DNA of 64,000 bases from NCBI GenBank assembly GCA_030432295.1, contig JAUIHI010000002.1, forward strand, positions 370,814 through 434,813. Reading direction: 5' to 3'. The notes beneath the pieces are model-generated. The model saw nothing but the letters and a program-made list of their open reading frames with translations, did no database searches and had not been told where the DNA came from. The DNA is from Anaerolineae bacterium (GTDB lineage: Bacteria; Chloroflexota; Anaerolineae; Caldilineales; Caldilineaceae). The position numbers and the translations under genes are program-made. Shown here piece by piece: positions 8,032 to 16,009 of the stretch (position 1 is its first letter; each line of letters opens with the position of its first letter).

Positions 8032-9138
8032 GTGACTTCCCCCACGACTCTTTCCACCACAACCCTTCCCCCGACGAGTTCAGTCCACGAGACCTATACG
8101 TGGCTGCAAGCTCGCCTGTCCCATGTGGCACCCGATGTAGAATTGCAGATCAAAGCCGAGATTGTCTATGAGATTCAACGGCTGAAAGTGGAGAAAAATG
8201 CCGTCATTCTGGGCCACAATTATATGGAGCCGGTCCTCTTCCATTCAATTCCCGACTTTGTGGGCGACTCGCTCTTTCTGAGCCGCAAGGCCGCGGAGAC
8301 GGACAAAGATGTTATCGTCTTCTGCGGCGTGGAATTTATGGCCGAGACTGCCAAAATCCTCAACCCGGAGAAGACCGTCCTCGTGCCTGCGGCCAAGGCT
8401 GGCTGCTCTCTGGCCGCCAGCATCACAGCGGAAGACGTGCGCCAGCTCAAAGCCCAGTTTCCCGGCGCGCCGGTAGTGACGTATGTCAACACCTATGCGG
8501 ATGTGAAGGCAGAGAGCGACATCTGCTGCACGTCCGGCAATGCGGTGGAGGTTGTCAACTCACTGGACGCAGAGACGATCCTCTTTATTCCCGATGAATA
8601 TCTGGCCCGCAATGTGGCGCGAGAGACGGGCAAGAAAATTATTGTGCCGCAACCGAAGCGCACAACCGCACCCCTCTCCTTTGACTTGAACGGCTCGGCC
8701 AACGGCCACGACCAGCCCGGTGTGGTGGGCTGGCACGGGCGCTGCGAGGTCCACGAAAAATTCACAGTGGACGACATCCGCACAGTGCGCGCCCAGTTCC
8801 CGGATGTGGCGATTGTCTCCCACCCGGAATGCAGCCCGGAAGTTGTGGCGGCCTCCGACTTTTCCGGCAGCACCACTGCAATGATCCGCTTTGTGGAAAA
8901 GTCCACCGCTCCCCACTATCTGCTGTTGACCGAATGTTCTATGGGCGACAACATCACCGCATCCAACCCGGACAAAGAGATGCTGCGCCTGTGCAATGTG
9001 CGCTGCCCCCACATGAACCAGATCACGCTGGAAGATACCCTGGCCGCTCTGCGCTTCAACCAGTACGAAGTGGAAGTACCAGAGGAAATCCGCGTGCGGG
9101 CCGCCCGTTCGGTCCAGCGTATGATCGAAATCGGATAA
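8032..9138 (+). CDS. nadA: Quinolinate synthase A
   Basis: A 368-residue [4Fe-4S] enzyme that condenses iminoaspartate with dihydroxyacetone phosphate to quinolinate, the substrate of the upstream NadC. The three cluster cysteines by family alignment are Cys125 (KAGCSLA), Cys238 (GRCEVH) and Cys325 (RCPHMN). GHNYMEP (61-67) and the HPECSPEV and FSGSTTAM segments are also typical. The start is GTG with an AGGAG site at 8021-8025. Residues ~207-232 form an extra loop (TTAPLSFDLNGSANG) compared with short archaeal NadA. Confidence 0.95.
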   Translation: MTSPTTLSTTTLPPTSSVHETYTWLQARLSHVAPDVELQIKAEIVYEIQRLKVEKNAVILGHNYMEPVLFHSIPDFVGDSLFLSRKAAETDKDVIVFCGVEFMAETAKILNPEKTVLVPAAKAGCSLAASITAEDVRQLKAQFPGAPVVTYVNTYADVKAESDICCTSGNAVEVVNSLDAETILFIPDEYLARNVARETGKKIIVPQPKRTTAPLSFDLNGSANGHDQPGVVGWHGRCEVHEKFTVDDIRTVRAQFPDVAIVSHPECSPEVVAASDFSGSTTAMIRFVEKSTAPHYLLLTECSMGDNITASNPDKEMLRLCNVRCPHMNQITLEDTLAALRFNQYEVEVPEEIRVRAARSVQRMIEIG

Positions 9139-9156
9139 GACCCTTTCCCAAAATGG

Positions 9157-9228
9157 CTATCCACAGATGACGCAGATTTCACAGATGGCAGGAAAAAATC
9201 TGTGTCCATCTGCGTCATCTGTGGATAG
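9157..9228. repeat. Long hairpin, family A (tatccacagat)
   Basis: Arms 9157-9177 and 9208-9228 are 21-bp perfect reverse complements starting ctatccacagatgacgcag. The loop contains a smaller cacagat/atctgtg pair. It lies 18 bases after the nadA stop. A related element lies at 48721-48789. Confidence 0.9.
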
Positions 9229-9279
9229 TCAAGTATTCTGAATCACCGAAGCTTCCCCTGTCACACAACCGCAAACCGC

Positions 9280-9309
9280 AAAAGCCCAGGTTTCCATTCC
9301 TGGGCTTTT
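9280..9309 (+). terminator. Rho-independent terminator after nadCA
   Basis: An 11-bp stem, aaaagcccagg (9280-9290) with cctgggctttt (9299-9309), has an 8-nt loop. The A-run on the left and T-run on the right make it a classic bidirectional terminator, downstream of nadA and 118 bases before the next gene. Confidence 0.85.
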
Positions 9310-9427
9310 GTCGTATGCTTATTCTATCGGTGCCAATGCGTACCGAGCGTATCACACGGCATTTCGTTCCCCACCCGCGTGACCAACAGAATCAACCCAC
9401 TTCTCCTCCCAGGAAAGGACAAACCCA

Positions 9428-10753
9428 ATGTCACCCCAACCCAATGACCCGTCCATAGCGGAACAGGCATTTGACCGGGTAAACACCCATTCCAGCCCCA
9501 CAGAACTGAAGATTACCGACATCCGTACGGCAACCGTCGCCAGCATCTACGATTACCCCATCATCCGCATCGACACCAACCAGGGCGTCTACGGCATCGG
9601 CGAAGTGCGGGATGCGGGCCACCGGGAGAACGCACTCCAATTCAAGAACATCCTTGTGGGCCAGAACCCCTGCAATGTGGATATGATCTTCCGCCACATC
9701 AAACGTTACGGCAATTGGGGGCGGGAGGGCGGCGGCGTCTCCGGCATCGAAATCGCCCTCTGGGATCTGGTGGGCAAAGTCTACGGCGTGCCCTGCTACC
9801 AGTTCCTGGGCGGCAAATACCGGGACAAAGTGCGTCTCTACGCCGACACCCCCGCGCCGGAAAATGCGACTCCAGAAGGCTACCGCAAAGCCCTGGCTGG
9901 CCGCAAGGAACTGGGGCTGACCTTCATCAAATTTGACATCCGCCCCCATCTCTTCGAGACAACGGAAGGCGGACTGGTGGGCCAGGCGACCAAAGGCGAA
10001 TTTCCGCTCGGAAAGCGCTGGCGAGCGCCCGGCCACGGACAGGGAGCCAAGCTGACCGACCGGGGCATTGAGCGGGCCGTGGAAGTGGTCTCGGCCATCC
10101 GCGCGGCAGTGGGGGATGAAGTTTCCCTCTGCACAGATCATTTCGGCCACGGACTGATGACCTACAAGGAGATGATCCGCATCGGCGAAGCCCTGGAACC
10201 CTTCCACCTGGCCTGGATCGAAGACCCCATGCCCTGGTACGACGTGGACGGCCACAAGCAGGTGACCGACGCCCTGCGCACCCCTACCGCGGCAGGCGAA
10301 GAACTCTTCCTATGGGACGGTTTCCGGGAGTTCATCGAGAAGCGGGCCGTGGACATTCTGCACCCGGACCTGCTGACCAGCGGTGGGATGCTGGAAACGA
10401 AGAAGATTGCCGACTACGGCGAACGCTACGGCCTGCCCACAGCCATGCACTTCGCGGGTTCGCCCATAGCCTTTATGGCCGCGGTCCACTGCTCCGCAGC
10501 CATCCCCAGCTTTATGGCCCTGGAACATCACGGCCTGGATATGCCCTTCTGGGAATCGCTGGTGACCGGCCTGCCCTCGGACTATATGGCCGACGGCTAT
10601 GTCCACGTGCCGGAGCGACCCGGTCTGGGCGTGGACCTGAATCTGGAGGCGATTGAGGAGAACCTACGCCGGCCCGGCCTCTTCGAGCCGACGGACCAAT
10701 GGAACGATCCGAAGCTGGGCTTCTGGCGGCCCGACAATCGCTGGCCCGAGTAG
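9428..10753 (+). CDS. Mandelate racemase/muconate lactonizing enzyme family protein
   Basis: A 441-residue enolase-superfamily protein, probably a sugar-acid dehydratase. The N-terminal capping domain covers ~28-150. The barrel metal ligands are Asp237 (CTDHFGH), Glu265 (WIEDPMPW) and Glu291 (AGEE). His341 (AMHFAGS) and Asp314 lie at the usual C-terminal catalytic positions, pointing to the mandelate racemase/D-galactonate or D-gluconate dehydratase side of the family. The exact substrate is not determined from sequence. AAAGGA before the ATG serves as ribosome site. It stands alone between a terminator and a palindrome. Sugar-acid catabolism would suit the glycan genes further right. Confidence 0.85.
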   Translation: MSPQPNDPSIAEQAFDRVNTHSSPTELKITDIRTATVASIYDYPIIRIDTNQGVYGIGEVRDAGHRENALQFKNILVGQNPCNVDMIFRHIKRYGNWGREGGGVSGIEIALWDLVGKVYGVPCYQFLGGKYRDKVRLYADTPAPENATPEGYRKALAGRKELGLTFIKFDIRPHLFETTEGGLVGQATKGEFPLGKRWRAPGHGQGAKLTDRGIERAVEVVSAIRAAVGDEVSLCTDHFGHGLMTYKEMIRIGEALEPFHLAWIEDPMPWYDVDGHKQVTDALRTPTAAGEELFLWDGFREFIEKRAVDILHPDLLTSGGMLETKKIADYGERYGLPTAMHFAGSPIAFMAAVHCSAAIPSFMALEHHGLDMPFWESLVTGLPSDYMADGYVHVPERPGLGVDLNLEAIEENLRRPGLFEPTDQWNDPKLGFWRPDNRWPE

Positions 10754-10776
10754 AGTCTACCTGAATTGAAAAGAGC

Positions 10777-10846
10777 TTGTATACACGGATAGGAAGGAAC
10801 ACAGTTCCCGCTGAAAATCCGTGTTCCCTCCTATCCGTGCATACAA
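10777..10846. repeat. Long hairpin, family B (tacacggat..ggaaggaaca)
   Basis: A 26-nt arm at 10777-10802 pairs with 10821-10846 with two mismatches that would be G-U in RNA. The arm reads ttgtatacacggataggaag and continues into ggaacac. A close relative lies at 54155-54210. Confidence 0.88.
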
Positions 10847-10903
10847 AATTCTGATCCCCGCGGCGCACCTGGCATATGGAGAATAAGTTACTGGGAGCAG
10901 GGC

Positions 10904-11323
10904 ATGGACCAAATTCTGCGTTTTTTGATGAACCCATCGCCACCCTTTGTGCTACTTTTTATGGGGACGATAGTGGGGCTGTTGCTGCTGATTGTCCTGC
11001 AAGCGCGGCGACGGGTTCCAGAGGAAGCGGGCAAAACGCCGATCTACAGCACAATCGGAGGTGGTCGCATTGGATGGTTGAACTATCGCGGTCCCTTCAT
11101 CAGCTTGCGGCTCTACGAGGATTTTTTGGTGATCCGGGCCTTGCAGACGATTGTATTGCCCTACGCGGAGATCGAATCTGTGGAGGTAAAAAAGTGGCTT
11201 GGCATGACACCCGACCGCATTCAGATCGCCCATCGCAGCCTGCACGCGCCGGAAACAATTATTGTGGGTGTCTCCAATCCAGCGAGGGTGAAGGAGATGA
11301 TCGATCAGCGGTTACTGGGGTAA
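10904..11323 (+). CDS. Hypothetical membrane-anchored protein
   Basis: 139 residues with one N-terminal membrane helix (FVLLFMGTIVGLLLLIVLQA, ~15-34) and a soluble C-terminal domain of mixed strands (SLRLYEDFLVIRALQTIVLPYAEIESVEV). The domain looks like a small PH-like/YokE-type beta domain, though this is only a fold impression. A GGGAGCAG site precedes the ATG. It converges on the RNase III gene, the ends being 11 bases apart. Confidence 0.6.
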   Translation: MDQILRFLMNPSPPFVLLFMGTIVGLLLLIVLQARRRVPEEAGKTPIYSTIGGGRIGWLNYRGPFISLRLYEDFLVIRALQTIVLPYAEIESVEVKKWLGMTPDRIQIAHRSLHAPETIIVGVSNPARVKEMIDQRLLG

Positions 11324-11334
11324 CGGCAGAAGCG

Positions 11335-12108
11335 TCAGGACTCATCCGGGGCGGCGGGGGAAAAGGCGGCTTCCAATTCGGGGTTGGGGATATATTCGGG
11401 CGCGGGCTGGTCGAAGTGATGGAGGGCCATAGCCGCGGCGGATTGGGCGGCTTCCTGCTTGCTGCGCCCCCGGCCCACGCCATAGGGGATTTTGTCGGCG
11501 GATACCTGCACTGTAAAGAAGCGGGCGTGGTCCGGCCCTTCGGTGAGGACAGTCTTGTAGCGGGGCGTCACGCCCAACTCGCTCTGAATCCACTCCTGCA
11601 AGCGGCTCTTGGGGTCTTTGGCCAAGGCGCTGGGGGCCACCCGCTCCACCTCCGCGGTCAGCCGACCCTCCAGAAACTCTCGCACCCGATTCAGTCCCCC
11701 GTCCAGATAAATCGCGCCGATCACTGCCTCAAACGTGGCGCAAAGGGTGGCGGGACGGGTGCGCCCGCCGCTCTCCTCCTCCCCGTGGCCCAGCAGCAGA
11801 AAATCGCCCAACGCCAATTCCTCGGCGAAACGGGCCAGTGTCTCCCGGCGCACCAGCGCGGCGCGCAGATTGGTCAACTCCCCTTCCAGCCGCCTGGGAT
11901 AGCGACGAAAGAGCAGCTCCGCAGCCACAAAGCCCAGCACCGAATCGCCCAGAAATTCCAGCCGCTCGTTGTCGGGGATGTCAAAATTGTCGCCAGCTTC
12001 GTTCAGATAGCTGCGATGGACAAAGGCGCGTTGAAGCAGCAATGGATCGGCAAAGGAAAAACCAAGATTGTCCTCAAATTCGGCCAGGGGTCGCAGGGCT
12101 TCAGTCAT
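11335..12108 (-). CDS. rnc: Ribonuclease III
   Basis: 257 residues. The RNase III signature NERLEFLGD is at 47-55, with the second catalytic glutamate in [16 protein letters not shown] double-stranded RNA-binding domain follows (DPKSRLQEW ... [17 protein letters not shown]). It processes rRNA precursors and structured mRNAs. A ~25-residue acidic tail follows the dsRBD. Its ATG overlaps the stop of the upstream threonine synthase-like gene (ATGA), so both are on one minus-strand transcript. Confidence 0.95.
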   Translation of the reverse strand: MTEALRPLAEFEDNLGFSFADPLLLQRAFVHRSYLNEAGDNFDIPDNERLEFLGDSVLGFVAAELLFRRYPRRLEGELTNLRAALVRRETLARFAEELALGDFLLLGHGEEESGGRTRPATLCATFEAVIGAIYLDGGLNRVREFLEGRLTAEVERVAPSALAKDPKSRLQEWIQSELGVTPRYKTVLTEGPDHARFFTVQVSADKIPYGVGRGRSKQEAAQSAAAMALHHFDQPAPEYIPNPELEAAFSPAAPDES

Positions 12109-13232
12109 AGGATATCCTGTAGATCGGGCAACTTTTTAAGGCCGAGACCGGTCAAATTGGCAACGACCGTCTCGCCAGGCTTGATGTGAGGCTGCAATTT
12201 GCGCAGAGCCGCAGCCACCGTTGCGCTGGTCGGTTCCACAAAGAGGCCCCGCTCGGCCAGGGCTGTGTGGGCGGCAGAAATTTCCCGGTCGTTCACAGAA
12301 AGGGCCATCCCCCCAGAGCGACGGATGGCCGAGAGGATAGAACGGCTGCGCACGGGGTTCTCCACGGCAATGCCGTCGGCGAGCATTTTGGACGAAAGCT
12401 GGCGGCGGGGGCGCACGTCCTCCCACCCATACAGAAAGGCGTCGCAAATGGGTGTAATCGGCTCGGCCTGCACAGCCACCATCCCCGGCAATTTGTCGAT
12501 AACGCCAGATTCGTAGAGATGCTCAAAACCCCGCCAGGAGCCGAGGAAAAGTCCGCCGTAGCCGCAGGGGGTGACGATCCAGTCGGGCACTTGCCTGCCC
12601 AGTTGCTCCCAAATTTCCCAGGCATTGGTCATAAAGCCGAAGAGACAGGCCGGATGCCAGGCGTGGGAGGCGTAGACAGCATCCGGGGATTGGGCGGCTT
12701 CGGCCGCGGCGGTGGCCGCGGAACGGGGACCGCTCACCTCGACCAGTTCCGCGCCGTAGACCGCAATCTGGGCTTTCTTCGGTTCGGGTGCGGTGGATGG
12801 GACGAAGATGCGGGCTTCGATGCCGGCCCGTGCCCCGTAGCAAGCCAGGCTAGCCCCCGCATTGCCGCTGGAATCGTCCATCACAATCTGTGCGCCCTGG
12901 CCCAGCAGAAAATTCACCAGCACACTGATGCCCCGGTCTTTGTACGAGCCGCTGGGCATCAGCCCTTCATTTTTCCAGTAGACGGGCAGCCCCTCCCACT
13001 CGTCGTCGATCAGCGGCGTCCAGCCCTCGCCCAATGTGATACGTTTCTGACCCGGCGCAACCACAGGCAGCATTGCCGCATAGCGCCAGTGGCCGGGCTG
13101 GTTGGGGTCGATCAGGTCGGGATCAAAAGGGGGGATATCCCGGTATTCCAGGGGTTCACCGGTGATGGGGCAACGCAGAGGACTCTCCTCCGCGATTGCG
13201 GTAAAACGACTACGAGGACAATAGGCAATCAA
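12105..13232 (-). CDS. thrC: Threonine synthase-like PLP enzyme
   Basis: 375 residues of the fold-type II PLP family. The Schiff-base lysine is Lys98 in SGSYKDRG. The phosphate-binding SSGNAGAS and the threonine-synthase-like TLGEGWTPL are present. An N-terminal [10 protein letters not shown] segment resembles the start of class II threonine synthases. It should convert O-phosphohomoserine to threonine; a related deaminase or diaminopropionate enzyme cannot be excluded. The start is TTG with GGAGG 7 nt upstream. It overlaps rnc by 4 bases. Confidence 0.85.
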   Translation of the reverse strand: MIAYCPRSRFTAIAEESPLRCPITGEPLEYRDIPPFDPDLIDPNQPGHWRYAAMLPVVAPGQKRITLGEGWTPLIDDEWEGLPVYWKNEGLMPSGSYKDRGISVLVNFLLGQGAQIVMDDSSGNAGASLACYGARAGIEARIFVPSTAPEPKKAQIAVYGAELVEVSGPRSAATAAAEAAQSPDAVYASHAWHPACLFGFMTNAWEIWEQLGRQVPDWIVTPCGYGGLFLGSWRGFEHLYESGVIDKLPGMVAVQAEPITPICDAFLYGWEDVRPRRQLSSKMLADGIAVENPVRSRSILSAIRRSGGMALSVNDREISAAHTALAERGLFVEPTSATVAAALRKLQPHIKPGETVVANLTGLGLKKLPDLQDIL

Positions 13233-13311
13233 TGCAAAGCCTCCGGGGACGCAGGATAAAGGAAAAATCGATCCCGATCGGACCCATCATAGCAGGTGGG
13301 AGTAGAATGAA

Positions 13312-13357
13312 GAAACGTGAAACGTGAGAGTAAGGAGATTCTCACATTTCACGTTTC
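13312..13357. repeat. Hairpin, family C (gaaacgtgaaacgtgaga)
   Basis: Arms 13312-13330 and 13339-13357 pair over 19 bases with minor mismatch, separated by 8 bases. The left arm begins gaaacgtgaaacgtgagag. It lies between the cytochrome c gene and thrC. A related, more perfect copy is at 52778-52824. Confidence 0.88.
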
Positions 13358-13395
13358 GGTTTGCAGGGGTTGGCAGCTATGCGATACGTCGAATT

Positions 13396-13872
13396 TTACT
13401 TCCCCAGACTGGTGACAAAAGCGTACAGATTGGTCATCCCCGACGGGCTGATGGCGCTGGGACCGTACAGGTGATCATTGCCAAGCACGCCGTTATCACC
13501 CGTTCGCAGGATGTCTTCAAATCTCTGGAAATCCAGGGTAGTTCCAGCCAAGGCATTGCCCTTATCGGCCACACCTTCGCCCTGTTCGCCGTGACATTCG
13601 CCACACTTTTTGTTTGTATAGACCAGTTCACCCCGGCTGAGGCTGGCATCGGCGGTGGGCGTCACCAGTGTATCTGCTTTGGGTGCGACATTTGTATTCT
13701 GAGAGGCGGACTGTTCGGCCACGGCAGTGAAGCGGGCAGGCGGCATTGTGGCCACAGGTTGAGATGTGGCGGCAGGCGCAGCATCCTCGGCTGCACCACC
13801 GCAGGCGACAATCACAAATACAATCAGCGCAAGAAAGAACATCAAAAAGTAGTGCCGTCGGGTTTCCATCAT
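13396..13872 (-). CDS. Lipoprotein c-type cytochrome
   Basis: A 158-residue protein starting at a double ATG with GGGAGG 8-9 nt upstream. A signal sequence ends in the lipobox VIVAC, so Cys24 would be lipid-modified. A low-complexity Ala/Thr/Pro linker (~27-75) follows, then a single cytochrome c domain with the heme motif CGECH at 90-94 and a methionine near SPSGMTNLY as probable sixth ligand. It would be a membrane-anchored periplasmic/extracellular electron carrier, indicating a respiratory lifestyle. It is transcribed alone, with palindromes on both sides. Confidence 0.85.
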   Translation of the reverse strand: MMETRRHYFLMFFLALIVFVIVACGGAAEDAAPAATSQPVATMPPARFTAVAEQSASQNTNVAPKADTLVTPTADASLSRGELVYTNKKCGECHGEQGEGVADKGNALAGTTLDFQRFEDILRTGDNGVLGNDHLYGPSAISPSGMTNLYAFVTSLGK

Positions 13873-13929
13873 TTCAAATAACCTCCCAGTCAATCTCAAT
13901 TTCAATCCACACAAGTTGATTGCCTATTG

Positions 13930-13967
13930 ACAGAAGTGCGACTTTTTGGCAAAAGTCGCACTTCTGT
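13930..13967 (-). terminator. 17-bp perfect stem with 4-nt loop
   Basis: Arms acagaagtgcgactttt (13930-13946) and its exact complement (13951-13967) enclose tggc. It sits 5 bases downstream of the stop of the minus-strand permease gene, so it is a probable transcript end for the peptide transporter operon and belongs to the general palindrome class of this window. Confidence 0.8.
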
Positions 13968-13972
13968 TCAAA

Positions 13973-14893
13973 TCAACGGGTCAATTTCGGGTCCAGGGCA
14001 TCGCGCAGGCCGTCGCCAAGGAAGGAGAACCCCAGCATTGCCAGGGCAATGGCCAGAGTGGGGAAGAGGGCCATGTGCCAGGAGACCCGGACATAGGCCC
14101 CGGACACACCCACCATTTTGCCCCAACTGGCGATGGGATCGTTGATCCCAATGCCCAGGAAGCTCAGCCCGGCCTCGCCAAAGATGGCGGCGGGAATCCC
14201 AAAGCTCACCGCCACCAACAGGGGCGACAGGGAGTTGGGGATCAGATGGCGGAAGATAATTCCCCGCTGGGTGACGCCCAGACAGCGGGCCGCCTCGATA
14301 TATTCCTTCTCACGCAGAGAGAGAATTTGGGCACGGGTCAGCCGGGCGATGCCGATCCAACTGGTGATGCTGAGAGCAAAGATCACCATCCACATCCCAC
14401 CCCCAAAGAGGGAGATGACGAGAATGGAGAAGATCAGGCCAGGGAAGGCAGTCATCACATCGATAATGCGGCTGACGACGAAATCGACCGCACCGCCCAG
14501 ATAACCAGCCAGCCCGCCCAGGGGCACACCGATCAGCAGCGCTATAAACTGGATGGTGATGCCAACGGTCATAGAGGTGCGTGCGCCGTAGATCAGCCGA
14601 CTCAGATAATCGCGCCCGATTTCATCCGTGCCCAGCGGATATTTTGGGTTGACACCGGGCAGCAGCCGCACCGCCGTGAAGTCAGCTTTGTCATAGGGGT
14701 ACGGGGCCAGAAAATCGGCAAAAATGGCGAGAAAGAGAAAAATGACAACAATAATAAGGCCAAGGATAGCCAGACGATTGTTGAAAAAGCGGCGAACCGC
14801 ATCCTGCCAGAGGGTGCGGTGTTTGCGCAGGGAAACCGGAGCAGCCGGGTTGTTGGGCGCGCCCATATTCCCGGAGGTTGTAGTACTGGTCAT
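13973..14893 (-). CDS. Peptide/nickel-type ABC permease, DppC/OppC family
   Basis: 306 residues. A hydrophilic N-terminus precedes six membrane segments (first ~34-58, LAILGLIIVVIFLFLAIFADFL). The DppC-type N-terminal OppC_N domain and the EAA loop (EYIEAARCLGVTQRGIIFRHLIPN) that docks on the ATPase are visible. The stop and start of the two permease genes overlap (TAATG). No ATPase gene (DppD/F) is visible in the window, so ATPases must come from elsewhere. Confidence 0.92.
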   Translation of the reverse strand: MTSTTTSGNMGAPNNPAAPVSLRKHRTLWQDAVRRFFNNRLAILGLIIVVIFLFLAIFADFLAPYPYDKADFTAVRLLPGVNPKYPLGTDEIGRDYLSRLIYGARTSMTVGITIQFIALLIGVPLGGLAGYLGGAVDFVVSRIIDVMTAFPGLIFSILVISLFGGGMWMVIFALSITSWIGIARLTRAQILSLREKEYIEAARCLGVTQRGIIFRHLIPNSLSPLLVAVSFGIPAAIFGEAGLSFLGIGINDPIASWGKMVGVSGAYVRVSWHMALFPTLAIALAMLGFSFLGDGLRDALDPKLTR

Positions 14894-15855
14894 TATTGGC
14901 CCTCCTGTGCGCCCAGCCGCACCCGGGGATCCAACCGAGTGTAGAGGATGTCGGTGGCCAGGTAGACCAGCCCCCAGAGCAGAGCAATGAGCAGCACCGT
15001 TGCCATAACCATCGGATAGTCTCGGTTAAAGGTGCTGGTTACAAAGTATTTGCCCAGCCCAGGAATGCGGAAGATCGATTCGATAAAGATGCTGCCCGTC
15101 ATCAGGTCCGGGATAATAGGACCCATCACAGTCACCATCGGAATCAGGGCGTTGCGCAGGACGTGGCGCAGCATTACGGTACGTTCACCCAAGCCTTTGG
15201 CCCTGGCTGTGCGCACGAAATCGGAATTGAGATAGTCGATGACGCTGGAGCGGGTATAGCGGGCAATAATCGCCAGGGGAGCCAATGCGTAGGCCGTGAC
15301 CGGCATAATCCAATCGGCGCAGAAGTAGCGGTCCACCAGGCAGCCCGTATCCCCCCAGCCGCCCAGAGGCAGCCAGCCCAGATAGACCCCAAAGAAGAGA
15401 ATGGCAAGTGTGCCCAGCACAAAGCTGGGCATAATAAAGCCTAGCATAGACATGAAAGTGACGATTGTATCTATCCAGGAATTTTGATTGTAGGCTGCTA
15501 TGATCCCCAGCGGGATACCCAGCCCAAAGGCCAAGAGGATCGTCATCAGCCCCACCTGGGCCGTGATTCCCCAGGTATTTCGGATTAGTTCGGCCACAGT
15601 GGATGTGGGTCGTTGATAGGGGATGCCAAAGTCGAAGCGCACCGCATTGGACATATACAACACATACTGCTTCCAGACAGGCTGGTCCAAGCCATATTTA
15701 CGCAGGACATTGGCCTTGGCCGCGGGCGGGAGAGGTTGCTTTTCCTCGTCAAATGGGCCACCCGGCACAGCATGCATCAAACTGAAGGTGATCATTGAGA
15801 CGGCAATAATAACAAAGAATAATGAGACAAAACGCCCGATAATATAACGGGTCAT
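14893..15855 (-). CDS. Peptide/nickel-type ABC permease, DppB/OppB family
   Basis: About 320 residues from ATG 15855, chosen over an upstream TTG because GGGAGG lies 11 nt before it. The OppB start MTRYIIGRFVSLFFVIIAVS, the conserved HAVPGGPFD loop and the EAA motif (FVRTARAKGLGERTVMLRHVLRNAL) are present, with about six helices. It pairs with the downstream DppC-type permease and uses the binding protein encoded upstream. Confidence 0.92.
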   Translation of the reverse strand: MTRYIIGRFVSLFFVIIAVSMITFSLMHAVPGGPFDEEKQPLPPAAKANVLRKYGLDQPVWKQYVLYMSNAVRFDFGIPYQRPTSTVAELIRNTWGITAQVGLMTILLAFGLGIPLGIIAAYNQNSWIDTIVTFMSMLGFIMPSFVLGTLAILFFGVYLGWLPLGGWGDTGCLVDRYFCADWIMPVTAYALAPLAIIARYTRSSVIDYLNSDFVRTARAKGLGERTVMLRHVLRNALIPMVTVMGPIIPDLMTGSIFIESIFRIPGLGKYFVTSTFNRDYPMVMATVLLIALLWGLVYLATDILYTRLDPRVRLGAQEGQ

Positions 15856-15947
15856 AGGGGATCGAGCCTCCCTGGACAAACGAACCAGCCCAACCGTACA
15901 AGCAGGTCGAGCATCTCGGTTCTGCGTGGGAATGCCAATACAAGGGG

Positions 15948-15987
15948 CACTTTAATGGCCGGAACCGAGGTCCCGGCCATTAAAGTG
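15948..15987 (-). terminator. 15-bp hairpin between binding protein and permeases
   Basis: Arms cactttaatggccgg (15948-15962) and ccggccattaaagtg (15973-15987) are perfect, with a 10-nt loop. Placed right after the binding-protein stop and before the permeases, it could end most transcripts and leave less permease than binding protein, the usual stoichiometry in such operons. Confidence 0.75.
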
Positions 15988-16009
15988 TACAGAGAACTAC
16001 ATTAGAAGG

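Noticed and set aside
13873..13914. Longer N-terminus for the cytochrome c lipoprotein
   Set aside because: It would put extra residues before the signal sequence; GGGAGG supports the double ATG at 13872.
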